This document shows positions 13,472 to 20,421 of a stretch of DNA of 38,058 bases, one piece after another (position 1 is the stretch's first letter; each line of letters begins with the position of its first letter). The DNA is from a virus, in the IMG/VR virus record IMGVR_UViG_3300049489_001225, positions 1-38,058 of that record. The stretch is one strand, 5' to 3'. A program made the translations under genes and the position numbers. Under the pieces are notes generated by a model. That model saw nothing but the letters and a program-made list of their open reading frames with translations, was not told where the DNA came from and did not search any database.

Positions 13472-14623
13472 ATGTCACGACAACCTTGGTGGAAATATGG
13501 GACACCAACCATTGAGAATGAATTCTACGGCGCCATCTGGGCCAGGACCGCTCTGGTGCTGCGAGCCTTGGAGAGTGGCGTGGATGGCGATTGGCCTACT
13601 GTTAATCAAAACTTCTTGAGAGGGGTCTTAAGGGAAGACCGGAGGAGCTTTTTGGAATCTATTCCGAGGGCATTTCCTGAGCTTCACCTTCTTGTTCGGG
13701 AAGAAGACGACGGACTAGCCCGTTACGAGAGGGCGATTTTCTATTCTACAGACAGTCTGATTGATGTAGCGTTCGAAGACGCCCTAGCTCTAGTCACTTT
13801 CGTCGGCTTCGAAAAGACGGCAGTCGCCTTTAAGAGCTGGTTCAACTCACATACGGGCCGAGAAGAACAGAAAGGCAGAGTGTACGCACTGATGGCCGGA
13901 GAGAATGGGCCACGATTCAAGGCACTTGGGCTTGTCGACTCACCTCTCGAAAGGGGAAATTACGAACCCGAGGTCCTATCAGGTTTTGACCGCATTGTCG
14001 CGGATTTACAAGCCGCACGTCCGGCCGGACGAATATCCATTCTCGACGGCGCCCCGGGCACAGGCAAGACCTATCTTGTGCGAGCACTACTAAGCGAGGT
14101 CCAAGATGTGACATTCGTGGTAGTTCCGGCTAATCTAATCGAACAATTAGCACAACCGAGTCTGCTGCCCGCCCTAATAGACCTACACCGGTCAGAGCAC
14201 CGGCCAATTGTTTTCATTGTGGAGGACGCAGACGAAATTTTGGCTCCCCGAGATGGGGCCAATATGTCGGCCGTCTCAGCTTTGCTCAATCTGGGCGATG
14301 GGATTCTGGGGCAACTGTTAGATATCCGAATTGTCACGACGACCAATGCCCATAGGCAGAATCTAGACGAGGCTATCATACGGCCAGGTCGTTTGTCGGC
14401 GATGGTGCATGTAGGACCACTTAGCCCTGAATTTGCAGGGGCAGTCTACCAACGGCTAACAGGCAAGCCACCATATCTAACAAGCAAGTCACCATATGCG
14501 TTTGAATTGGACAAGGTGCTTGGCCCTTTGTTTCCCCGAGGGGCGACCCTAGCTGAGGTCTACCAGGTAGCGCATAATTCAGGATGGGTCGGCCCTAAGG
14601 AAATGCCCAAAATCGGCTTTTGA
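13472..14623 (+). CDS. AAA+ ATPase
   Basis: 383 residues, AAGGA before the ATG. Residues 1-165 form an unrecognised N-terminal domain. The AAA core follows: Walker A GAPGTGKT (193-200), Walker B VFIVEDAD (about 247-254), sensor Asn in TTTNAH (about 292) and an arginine finger in RPGRL (about 304-308). This is the classical AAA layout of ATPases that remodel proteins. A 21-base imperfect tandem repeat gives LTGKPPYLTSKSPY near residues 329-342. It ends in a TTGA overlap with a small gene, with a secreted protease gene convergent after that. The substrate is unknown. Confidence 0.85.
   Translation: MSRQPWWKYGTPTIENEFYGAIWARTALVLRALESGVDGDWPTVNQNFLRGVLREDRRSFLESIPRAFPELHLLVREEDDGLARYERAIFYSTDSLIDVAFEDALALVTFVGFEKTAVAFKSWFNSHTGREEQKGRVYALMAGENGPRFKALGLVDSPLERGNYEPEVLSGFDRIVADLQAARPAGRISILDGAPGTGKTYLVRALLSEVQDVTFVVVPANLIEQLAQPSLLPALIDLHRSEHRPIVFIVEDADEILAPRDGANMSAVSALLNLGDGILGQLLDIRIVTTTNAHRQNLDEAIIRPGRLSAMVHVGPLSPEFAGAVYQRLTGKPPYLTSKSPYAFELDKVLGPLFPRGATLAEVYQVAHNSGWVGPKEMPKIGF
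14456..14497. repeat. Imperfect tandem 21-bp duplication in AAA+ gene
   Basis: Two adjacent 21-base units starting CTAACA(G/A)GCAAG differ at two positions and keep the frame, duplicating a TGKPPY/TSKSPY segment. Confidence 0.85.
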
Positions 14624-15033
14624 AGGTCTGGACATTCCCCAGATATCAAGCTAGACTGACTTTGAAGGAGCAGCCTTTGAAATACTTAGACGCGGTAACT
14701 AAGCTTCATAGCAGCGGACACTCACATCTAGCCAATGCGGCAATTGCTCATTATGAGCGCCTGGCAGCTGGAATGGAAGCTGAGCATCGCTATCGGGTGT
14801 CAGCTATGTTCGACGAAGTATTGGACACGGCCCTAACTAGGCGCGAAGAGATTACACCTGAAGACATCCTTCTGAGCCCAGACTTTGCGGCCATCCGAGC
14901 CCTGGCACGTCTCCTTCAAGACCTTGGATTAGTGGAAATGCCAATTGAGGCTACGGAACTGGACATCGTCCATGGCCAATTTCTGGAGGAGGTCATTCCG
15001 GGACGAAGGTATCCCAGCCATCGCTTGCCCTGA
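14620..15033 (+). CDS. Hypothetical partner of AAA+ ATPase
   Basis: 137 residues if the TTG at 14620, overlapping the ATPase stop (TTGA), is used; a start a few codons later is possible. The protein is helical (ANAAIAHYERLAAGMEAEHR, EEITPEDILLSPDFAAIRAL) with an acidic end. Tight coupling suggests it works with the ATPase, perhaps as adaptor or substrate. Its last 41 bases overlap the end of the protease gene on the other strand. Confidence 0.55.
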   Translation: MKVWTFPRYQARLTLKEQPLKYLDAVTKLHSSGHSHLANAAIAHYERLAAGMEAEHRYRVSAMFDEVLDTALTRREEITPEDILLSPDFAAIRALARLLQDLGLVEMPIEATELDIVHGQFLEEVIPGRRYPSHRLP

Positions 15034-15742
15034 CGCGGTCTCTAATCTCGCCTAGGGGCGCAGCTAAGGTTGACATATGGTATTTTCTGGAGCCTCTGAC
15101 CAGCAAGCCGACGACGTCCCCATCTGAATTGTAGATGGGCCCTCCGGAATTGCCGCTCCATGCAGGGGCCGACAAGGACATCCAATCGTCAGACCAACCG
15201 GAGAAATACCCGGTGGTAATGAGACCTGGGTAGACTCCCATGGGGTGTCCGCTGACGAAAATCTGTTCTTGACGCTGCGGTACTCCTCGTGCTAAGTTGG
15301 CCGTTACGCCTAAATCACAGGAAGCAACGCCTGTCGCCACATCATCGGCTCCATACCCACCAGTTAGCAGCGGGTTGAATTCGCATTCACGTCCGTAGCT
15401 GTCCTTTACCAGATACAAAACGGCCGTGACGGTACCTTCATCGATTTCTTGTCCCGGAACGGAATCGACACAGTGATGGGCCGTTACGATTAGACTTTTG
15501 GGGCGCTTTAGGATTCCGCCGCTCTTCGCCACTATTACCCCAGAGCACGTCACCTTAAAGACATCTTCCTCAACTCCGGACTGCCTAGGCTTCACTGAGG
15601 TCGTGACGGTAATCAAAACAGTTCCGTCTTGCATCCGCCTTCTAAGATATGCATCTTGCTGTACAATCTGCTGCCTGCTAGACAGACAGCTACAGCTAAC
15701 CAGTAAACAAGTTAGGATAGTTACCAAGCGAAATGGGCTCAT
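14993..15742 (-). CDS. Trypsin-like serine protease, lipoprotein
   Basis: 249 residues on the opposite strand to its neighbours. The N-terminus MSPFRLVTILTCLLVSCSC is a signal peptide with a lipobox-like LVSC. The chymotrypsin-fold triad is visible: His in VTAHHCVD, Asp in SCDLGV, Ser in GNSGGPIY. Family members cut peptide bonds. The signal would place it outside the inner membrane, lipid-anchored. It ends convergent with the ATPase partner gene. A weak copy of the late-type motif lies 7 bases before its ATG, so it may be expressed with the structural genes, although it is set in the early block. Its substrate (host envelope or virion protein) is unknown. Confidence 0.85.
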   Translation of the reverse strand: MSPFRLVTILTCLLVSCSCLSSRQQIVQQDAYLRRRMQDGTVLITVTTSVKPRQSGVEEDVFKVTCSGVIVAKSGGILKRPKSLIVTAHHCVDSVPGQEIDEGTVTAVLYLVKDSYGRECEFNPLLTGGYGADDVATGVASCDLGVTANLARGVPQRQEQIFVSGHPMGVYPGLITTGYFSGWSDDWMSLSAPAWSGNSGGPIYNSDGDVVGLLVRGSRKYHMSTLAAPLGEIRDRVRASDGWDTFVPE

Positions 15743-15749
15743 ATAAGGC

Positions 15750-15757
15750 TAGATTAG
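15750..15757 (-). promoter_or_regulatory. Weak late-type motif before protease gene
   Basis: The minus strand reads CTAATCTA seven bases before the ATG at 15742. It matches YAATCT but not the last positions of the family consensus, so it is only a candidate. Confidence 0.3.
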
Positions 15758-15780
15758 GGTGCCGCCGCAATCTGTTAAGC

Positions 15781-15954
15781 ATGGAGCCTTGGCTAATCGA
15801 AAAAATCAAAGAAGAGCAGAAGCGCAAGGAAAGGGAGGAGAGGGAACGACCGAGACTGCCGTTGCCCCAGATTCTCCCAATACCCCCTTGCGATGCGAAA
15901 TGGGCTGTGGTAGAAATCGCCCATGACCTCAAAAATCGAACTGACCGCCTCTGA
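15781..15954 (+). CDS. Small charged IEKIKEEQKRKEREE protein
   Basis: 57 residues from the ATG at 15781. A highly charged helix (WLIEKIKEEQKRKEREERER) is followed by a Pro-rich PRLPLPQILPIPP. Short proteins with this helix plus Pro/Leu tail are common in phages of many hosts, with no known role to me. It starts divergently 38 bases from the protease gene. Its end overlaps the next gene by 32 bases and contains promoter P3. Confidence 0.65.
   Translation: MEPWLIEKIKEEQKRKEREERERPRLPLPQILPIPPCDAKWAVVEIAHDLKNRTDRL
15888..15916 (+). promoter_or_regulatory. Early-type promoter P3 (leaderless)
   Basis: TTGCGA, a 17-base spacer ending TGG, then TAGAAA, 6 bases before the ATG at 15923. The -10-to-start segment GGTAGAAATCGCCCATGACC nearly repeats those at P2 and P5. 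It lies inside the end of the upstream gene. Confidence 0.6.
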
Positions 15955-16249
15955 GACTCTGGCCGTAAGGACTGCTAAGGACCTGCTTAGTCACATCTTT
16001 CCGACCGCCACCAACTCTCTCACCAATGCTCTCTACCGCAGGGCTGCTGGTGAGTTTACTGGATTTACTGCAGTTGAGACGAGTGCCCTGTACATCGCCT
16101 CGGAAATGGTTCGAGCCGCGCTTGTCCATCGGCAAGCTCCCTTTACAACAGATAGCTTCAGCCAAGGTGCCAAAAACGAAGAAGTGACCGACGAAGTTAT
16201 GAATCTGTGGGTTACACTGCGTAAGTTGGCAAATTTGGCAAATCGCTAA
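15923..16249 (+). CDS. Hypothetical helical protein
   Basis: 108 residues from the leaderless ATG of P3 (MTSKIELTASETLAVRTAKD). Mostly helical with many Ala and Thr (FTAVETSALYIASEMVRAAL, EEVTDEVMNLWVTLRKLANL). There is no ribosome-binding site; the region upstream is the promoter and the end of the previous frame. No family recognised. Confidence 0.6.
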   Translation: MTSKIELTASETLAVRTAKDLLSHIFPTATNSLTNALYRRAAGEFTGFTAVETSALYIASEMVRAALVHRQAPFTTDSFSQGAKNEEVTDEVMNLWVTLRKLANLANR

Positions 16250-16256
16250 AAGCCCC

Positions 16257-16285
16257 TTGCAATACGGCAAGGACCGAGGTATAAG
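16257..16285 (+). promoter_or_regulatory. Early-type promoter P4 (leaderless)
   Basis: TTGCAA, 17 bases, TATAAG, then 7 bases to the ATG at 16293. The inverted repeat CCTTGC / GCAAGG covers the -35 box and could be an operator. CCCC lies directly before TTGC, as in P1 and P3. Confidence 0.7.
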
Positions 16286-16292
16286 TCGGCCC

Positions 16293-17129
16293 ATGAACGA
16301 GACCACTCGCACTCTCCTCCTGAAGACCCGCAAAGGCGCCACCAGCAGCTTCGGTCCCAAGCAGTGGAAGGAGGTCTTGGAGGCCCTCGGCGCCCAGGTG
16401 CAGGTTGAGAAAACCCGCAACACTGTCACCAAGGTCGTCGTTCGGGTTCCTGACGCCAGTGATATTCACGGCATCCAAGGCTTCACGCTCGTCATCGAAA
16501 AGGAGCCGGAGTACCGCCGGATCACCTTCTACAAGCTCAACAGCTTCCTCAAGGACAGCAAGTTCGACCTCGTCGAGCTGGCCTCGAAGGCCCTTGGCCT
16601 TGCCACGCCGGCCGAAGAGAAGCGCCTCAACGACCTGTATGTGCGTGACCTGACCAACACGGGCACCTGCGCGGTGTGTGAGGGTAACTTCAAGCGCGGT
16701 GGGACTGGCCTGGTCCATCACGGCTTCATCCGCCCAGGAGATGGTGTGCTCCACGGCAGCTGTTTCGGTGTCGGTCGCCTACCCTGGGAGCTGAGCCCAC
16801 AAGGTGCTGAGGACTACTTGGTTGAGTTGCATAAGGCTTTGGAGTTCGCCCACAAATCCCTTGAAAGTCTGCCCCAGCAGGAAAAGATGGTAAGGGTGGA
16901 CGAAAAGTACAACCTTACCACCGGCCGACGCTACACCGTACTTGTGGAAATTACCCGCGCTGTAGACTCCACCGAGTTCGAGCGCTTGTTGGCCGCTTCG
17001 ATTCGTGAGACTGAGCACAGAATCGAAGGCCTTGGCCGCGATATCAAATACTTCACCACGAAGGTCGCCAACTGGAAGCCCGACGAGCTGCCAGAGTTCA
17101 AATATGGGGTTGCCGCTCAGAAGATGTAG
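16293..17129 (+). CDS. Hypothetical protein with CxxC-HH-HxxC zinc-like motif
   Basis: 278 residues from the leaderless ATG after P4. In the middle (about residues 126-160) is CAVCEGNF...LVHHGFIRPGDGVLHGSCFG, a likely metal site, followed by PWELSPQG. I have seen this motif arrangement in hypothetical proteins of other phages and bacteria; no function is known to me. Long charged helices follow. The first 350 bases are far richer in G/C third positions than the rest. An internal ATG at 16257 upstream lies in the promoter and is not used. Confidence 0.7.
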   Translation: MNETTRTLLLKTRKGATSSFGPKQWKEVLEALGAQVQVEKTRNTVTKVVVRVPDASDIHGIQGFTLVIEKEPEYRRITFYKLNSFLKDSKFDLVELASKALGLATPAEEKRLNDLYVRDLTNTGTCAVCEGNFKRGGTGLVHHGFIRPGDGVLHGSCFGVGRLPWELSPQGAEDYLVELHKALEFAHKSLESLPQQEKMVRVDEKYNLTTGRRYTVLVEITRAVDSTEFERLLAASIRETEHRIEGLGRDIKYFTTKVANWKPDELPEFKYGVAAQKM

Positions 17130-17138
17130 TGGTATAAA
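17110..17138 (+). promoter_or_regulatory. Early-type promoter P5 (leaderless)
   Basis: TTGCCG, a 17-base spacer ending TGG, then TATAAA, 6 bases before the ATG at 17145. The -10-to-start segment GGTATAAATCGCCTATG almost equals that of P2, and both genes then begin MTTET. Confidence 0.7.
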
Positions 17139-17144
17139 TCGCCT

Positions 17145-17390
17145 ATGACCACCGAAACAGATCAGATAGACATGTCACCACTTAGCGACAAAGAGGCGGT
17201 CATTGCAATCAACGGAGTACTTCTGGCGCCGAGCCAGTCGACAGCGCTGCGAGTGGCGGTGTGCCATATGCTGTCTGACATGCAGGACCCTCTTGCTCTC
17301 GGAGACGACGAGCACGGTCGCTTCATGGTTCAAGCCTACAAGGCCCGTCTGACCGAAGTCCTAGGGTTCCTTTTCAGTCATCTGACGTAA
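17145..17390 (+). CDS. Hypothetical protein
   Basis: 81 residues, leaderless start (MTTETDQIDMSPLSDKEAV). Helical (EAVIAINGVLLAPSQSTALR, YKARLTEVLGFLFSHL). No motif recognised. The first five residues and the promoter match the gene at 4368, but the rest does not, so the shared part is the start cassette rather than the protein. Confidence 0.6.
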   Translation: MTTETDQIDMSPLSDKEAVIAINGVLLAPSQSTALRVAVCHMLSDMQDPLALGDDEHGRFMVQAYKARLTEVLGFLFSHLT

Positions 17391-17480
17391 GCTGCTATTT
17401 AGGGCTTGCCTCGATCTTGCCAAGGTAGATTTTTTTGAAAACCATCGTACACAAACAAATTGAGACAGTCTAAGCTTGCA

Positions 17481-17675
17481 ATGTTCCTGGTCGAGAAAAC
17501 CGGCAGCTCCTTGGGGTACTGGGAGGGGGAACTCACCGCCGGAAACCAAAAGGCGCTGTTTGGGAAAGTCTTGGGGCGTGGTGGCCGGCTGCACATAGAC
17601 GGGGAGCGAGAGACTGTTATGCGCACCGTGCATAATGAGAGGATTACACACAAACTAGCCTGGCGCGACCTCTAA
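17481..17675 (+). CDS. Hypothetical small protein
   Basis: 64 residues from the ATG at 17481; a TTG at 17460 would extend it. Gly-rich, beta-like (MFLVEKTGSSLGYWEGELTA, GRGGRLHIDGERETVMRTV). Last plus-strand gene of the block, converging by 4 bases on a minus-strand gene. The 90 bases before it hold a T7 run at 17430 but no clear promoter. Confidence 0.5.
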   Translation: MFLVEKTGSSLGYWEGELTAGNQKALFGKVLGRGGRLHIDGERETVMRTVHNERITHKLAWRDL

Positions 17676-17854
17676 AGAGCTGGTGGCTGAGGCAACAAAA
17701 CGCTAGCTTCGTTAGCCAGCTTGGTAGCCTCATGCTCAGTGCAGGCAACCCAAATCCAGCCACGCGCGAAATTAATCACAATAAAAACTGGAGGTTGGAT
17801 GCAGCCTTCGTGCTCGCATTGGTCAGGATGAAAAACCACTTTAAGACTCCTCAT
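17672..17854 (-). CDS. Hypothetical small Cys/His protein
   Basis: 60 residues from the ATG at 17854 (MRSLKVVFHPDQCEHEGC); an earlier in-frame ATG at 17872 is possible. Two pairs, CEHEGC and, 25 residues on, CTEHE, could bind zinc. It overlaps the membrane protein gene upstream by 14 bases and is the last gene of this minus-strand run. No family recognised. Confidence 0.5.
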   Translation of the reverse strand: MRSLKVVFHPDQCEHEGCIQPPVFIVINFARGWIWVACTEHEATKLANEASVLLPQPPAL

Positions 17855-18122
17855 CCGGAACTTTAGGGCCACCTGCTTTGGCCGAAGCCGGGGCCTTCTT
17901 TTCGGTTTTGTCGGTGCCAGGATTCGCCTTAGCTATTACGAGCTTATTGGCTACATTACCAGTCAGGTAAGCTCCGGCTGCAAATTCCAGAACTCCAACA
18001 AAACCGTCGTAGGTGTGGGTCAGCCCGGGCAGTATCGAAGCTCCAAGAATGGAATACACAAAGGCCGCCCCTATGACGCCCACCGCAAACCACAACTTCT
18101 TGCTTTTCCAAGTGTCGTGCAT
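17841..18122 (-). CDS. Two-helix membrane protein, possible holin
   Basis: 93 residues from the ATG at 18122 (TGATG overlap with the gene upstream). Two hydrophobic segments, LWFAVGVIGAAFVYSILGAS and FVGVLEFAAGAYLTGNVA, sit between a basic start and a Lys/Ala/Pro-rich charged tail. Size, topology and the neighbour with a coiled coil plus terminal membrane helix resemble holin pairs. No endolysin lies beside it, so this stays a suggestion. Confidence 0.5.
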   Translation of the reverse strand: MHDTWKSKKLWFAVGVIGAAFVYSILGASILPGLTHTYDGFVGVLEFAAGAYLTGNVANKLVIAKANPGTDKTEKKAPASAKAGGPKVPDEES

Positions 18123-18529
18123 CAGTCCCCTCCTCCCCATGCCTTCGCAATAGCGCTGATTAATTCGGTGAGGCCAAAACCACCACCACCGAGGCCGAGT
18201 ACGATTCCTAGGATTTTGGCACCAGTCTTGAGGTTTTTGATACGCTCTTCTGAGACCGCCTTGTCGGCCTCAATCCTGCCTTCGAGCAGGTTGGTACGAC
18301 GAACGTGCTCGTCAAGGATGTCCTGCTGTTTTAGAAGTGTTTCGTGAATTGTGCCAAGTCGGTCACTCACCTTGACTTCTTCACTGCGCTCATTCTCAAT
18401 ATGAGCCTCCAAGAGAGTCTGGTGGCGGACGAAACTCTGCGAAAGCGAGTCGATTCGGTCGTCCAACTTGTCCAGCTTAGCGTCAATCCTATCCGTAGCT
18501 CGTTCGAGCTTTTGGTCGAAGTCTGGCAT
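18122..18529 (-). CDS. Coiled-coil protein with C-terminal membrane helix (XhlA-like layout)
   Basis: 135 residues. Residues 1-95 are heptad-like and charged (QKLERATDRIDAKLDKLDDR, SEERIKNLKTG), then one Gly-rich membrane helix (AKILGIVLGLGGGGFGLTEL) ends the protein. This layout recalls XhlA-type proteins that act with holins, and also some spanin parts. The late-type motif lies 16 bases before the ATG, making this gene the head of a three-gene unit with the two-helix membrane protein. Role inferred. Confidence 0.55.
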   Translation of the reverse strand: MPDFDQKLERATDRIDAKLDKLDDRIDSLSQSFVRHQTLLEAHIENERSEEVKVSDRLGTIHETLLKQQDILDEHVRRTNLLEGRIEADKAVSEERIKNLKTGAKILGIVLGLGGGGFGLTELISAIAKAWGGGD

Positions 18530-18545
18530 GTCGTCCTCTGACTTC

Positions 18546-18558
18546 TAAGATTGTCTCT
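18546..18558 (-). promoter_or_regulatory. Late-type motif before coiled-coil gene
   Basis: The minus strand reads GAGACAATCTTA, 16 bases before the ATG at 18529 and touching the stop of the upstream gene. Confidence 0.55.
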
Positions 18559-18793
18559 ACAAATCTTGCGTATTGACACACCAAACGCAAAAAGTCAAGA
18601 AAAAATTACCACTGTAGTCCTTTCGCACAGTGTGTTCTGGGCGTACTCTCTGAAAATCCAGGCCGCAGATGTAGCAAGACTGAGTATTCCCGGTAGGTTC
18701 TGGTGGCGGAACTTGGGTGGTGGGCTCATCCTCATGGCGTTGGCCGACGTCGGACCAGTATGTAGGCTCCCAGTAGTCTTTGTCAGATATCAA
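18557..18793 (-). CDS. Small zinc-finger-like protein
   Basis: 78 residues: a Trp/Asp/Pro-rich start (DYWEPTYWSDVGQRHEDEPT), then CYICGLDF...FLTFCVWCV. The two CxxC pairs about 25 residues apart are typical of a treble-clef or HNH-like zinc site, but no catalytic HNH residues are seen. It lies after the nucleoside-transferase-like gene. Confidence 0.6.
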   Translation of the reverse strand: MISDKDYWEPTYWSDVGQRHEDEPTTQVPPPEPTGNTQSCYICGLDFQRVRPEHTVRKDYSGNFFLTFCVWCVNTQDL

Positions 18794-18807
18794 TCTAGAA
18801 CTCCAAT

Positions 18808-19242
18808 CTAAAGGTCTGGGAGGTCGAAGGGTACTTCGTCTGAGCCCTCTCCAAGAACGCCGGCTTCGTCGAGGGTCTTCTCTGAAGGCTCCGTCTCCTC
18901 CGAGAAATCCGTCTCCTCCGAGAAATCCCTAACGACTGCCTCGATAGCCTGGTCGATGCCACCCAGGACATGGACTCCGGGGTAACGAGAGAAGGTGGTT
19001 GCCGGCGCCTCAGAAGCCGCCAGATAGACCGTCTTGCCCATAGCCAAAGCCAAACCTAGCTTGATGAAGTCGTCTTGTCTAAGTGGGTCGTTTAAGAGTA
19101 GAACTCCCTCGCTAGCCAAAATGCCATCGTAAACATCTTGGGGTGTTCCGGAAGAGGAGGTAGCTCTCACCTGGTGCAATCCCAAGGATACAACGACAGC
19201 CTCTACTACCTCTTCAAAGGAGCCAGCTACAAAAACGCTCAT
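18808..19242 (-). CDS. Nucleoside 2-deoxyribosyltransferase-like protein
   Basis: 144 residues. The pattern MSVFVAGSFEEVVEAVVVSLG, a middle acidic strand (EGVLLLNDPLRQDDFIKLGL), ALAMGKTVYLAA and a late strand before a helix match the Rossmann-like fold of nucleoside deoxyribosyltransferases and related enzymes common in phages. The Glu that normally precedes GxAxAxG is not obvious, so activity is uncertain. The C-terminal acidic tail holds a tandem DFSEET repeat from an 18-base duplication. It starts in a 4-base overlap with the previous gene. Confidence 0.5.
   Translation of the reverse strand: MSVFVAGSFEEVVEAVVVSLGLHQVRATSSSGTPQDVYDGILASEGVLLLNDPLRQDDFIKLGLALAMGKTVYLAASEAPATTFSRYPGVHVLGGIDQAIEAVVRDFSEETDFSEETEPSEKTLDEAGVLGEGSDEVPFDLPDL
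18891..18926. repeat. Tandem 18-bp duplication
   Basis: Two perfect copies of CCGTCTCCTCCGAGAAAT lie side by side, in frame, in the acidic tail of the minus-strand gene. Confidence 0.9.
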
Positions 19243-19628
19243 AGCTCCTCGCCCGGGTCATCGGGGTCGAATTCAGGAATATAAGGGGTCACTACCTGTC
19301 GACGGCCATTCCTAAAATACCAGCGCTCCAAGGTTACCGGACTATCCACGTCGGTGAGGTCGCAAGCAAAAATCAAATTGGGGAAGTCTCTACTGAAATC
19401 CGCTAGCCATTTAGCGTACATCTCTTCGGTGTCAGTCCTTATTGGGACTTCAATCCCATTCTCTTCGAAAGCGGAGGAAATGAGCACTTCCGCCTCCGTG
19501 AAAGAGTTGGTGTCTTCGATGCGAGACCCAATATCCTGCAATTCTCTGCCGAGAATGTCGGCTTCTTTGGGGTACTCGTAGGCATTCTGCACTTCCATCA
19601 ACACGCAGACGTAGGTAGGCCGGCTCAT
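19239..19628 (-). CDS. Hypothetical protein
   Basis: 129 residues from the ATG at 19628 (MSRPTYVCVLMEVQNAYEYP); a longer version from 19685 would overlap the previous gene and has a low-complexity Ser/Lys start. AAGGAAG lies upstream. Acidic alpha/beta protein with helix FTEAEVLISSAFEENG and a strand-rich end (VTLERWYFRNGRRQVVTPYI). No family recognised. Confidence 0.6.
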   Translation of the reverse strand: MSRPTYVCVLMEVQNAYEYPKEADILGRELQDIGSRIEDTNSFTEAEVLISSAFEENGIEVPIRTDTEEMYAKWLADFSRDFPNLIFACDLTDVDSPVTLERWYFRNGRRQVVTPYIPEFDPDDPGEEL

Positions 19629-19638
19629 ATTTTTAGTT

Positions 19639-19857
19639 TTACTTCCTTTTGACGATTTTGACGATTTTGACAACTGCACTCCCAATGGTAAAGGGTAAAG
19701 CTTGAGTTGCTTGTCCGAACTGCGCTGGCGAAACTCGAATTTCTACCTCAGGGCCGGAGTCGGTGATACTCACTGAGTATTCCGCCGCGACACCTGCGGC
19801 TCTAAGAACGATTTCGGCCTGTGAGCGGGTTCTAATTGCTTCCTGTACAGTTCTCAT
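19639..19857 (-). CDS. Hypothetical small protein after tail tube
   Basis: 72 residues from the ATG at 19857 (MRTVQEAIRTRSQAEIVLRA), with GGAGAAG in front; a longer start at 19863 or beyond would run into the terminator. A helix and a strand region (YSVSITDSGPEVEIRVSP), ending with a repeated KIVKIVKRK. It follows the terminator after the tube gene, so it is expressed at a lower level or by read-through. Confidence 0.6.
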   Translation of the reverse strand: MRTVQEAIRTRSQAEIVLRAAGVAAEYSVSITDSGPEVEIRVSPAQFGQATQALPFTIGSAVVKIVKIVKRK

Positions 19858-19873
19858 ACTTCTCCTATTAAAA

Positions 19874-19915
19874 CAGAATGGGCCCCCAGCGCAATACCGG
19901 GAGCCCATTCTTTTA
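19874..19915. terminator. Bidirectional terminator after tail tube gene
   Basis: A 9-bp stem AGAATGGGC / GCCCATTCT extended by three G-C pairs past one mismatch, with A runs before and T runs after on both strands. It lies just downstream of the highly expressed tube gene, a usual site for a terminator that cuts down read-through. Confidence 0.8.
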
Positions 19916-19934
19916 AAAAGAGACCAACAGACTA

Positions 19935-20393
19935 TTACGGAAGGACGGCTGCACCAGGCAACTCATCGTTTTCCTTCGTTTCGTCGTCCATACGCAGGCC
20001 GATATAGGTGATTTGGCACTCTGAGGGTTGTCGATTGGCCAAAGTTGCATTATACGACACAGCCCTGCATTGACGGAACTTAGCGATTGGCTTCCCCGCA
20101 TCGTCCAAGCGGTCAAAAACGGTAATTTCGACGTACTCGTGGCGCAGAAGCTCAGACAGAGAGGGGACCGCAGCTTCTGCATGTGGACCGTGGTTGATGA
20201 CCCGCCACCCAGAACAGCTGATGTTTACGGGCTCCTGAGCCGTGTAGACGCTTTCAACCGGCCCGTATGCCCCCAAGATGTAGATTGGGTCAGCACCGAA
20301 GCTGAGGCCATAGGAAATGTTGTTGAAAATTCCTACCGGCCTACCAGCGATGCTCACTTTGGCGCGAGCGCCTGTCATTACTTTAGCTACCAT
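19935..20393 (-). CDS. Tail tube protein
   Basis: 152 residues, AAGGAG before the ATG, directly downstream of the sheath gene, the standard place for the tube. Beta-rich with a tube-like start (RAKVSIAGRPVGIFNNISYG), a central HEYVEITVFDR strand and a final beta pair (RQPSECQITYIGLRM). It would form the inner tube through which DNA passes. The terminator right after it fits a gene needed in many copies. Identity rests on position, size and pattern. Confidence 0.75.
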   Translation of the reverse strand: MVAKVMTGARAKVSIAGRPVGIFNNISYGLSFGADPIYILGAYGPVESVYTAQEPVNISCSGWRVINHGPHAEAAVPSLSELLRHEYVEITVFDRLDDAGKPIAKFRQCRAVSYNATLANRQPSECQITYIGLRMDDETKENDELPGAAVLP

Positions 20394-20421
20394 GCTATTT
20401 CTCCTTAATTATTACGATAGC

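Noticed and set aside
17841-18529. A firm holin and lysis cassette call
   Set aside because: The membrane layout fits, but no endolysin or spanin pair lies beside it, so I kept it as a possibility only.
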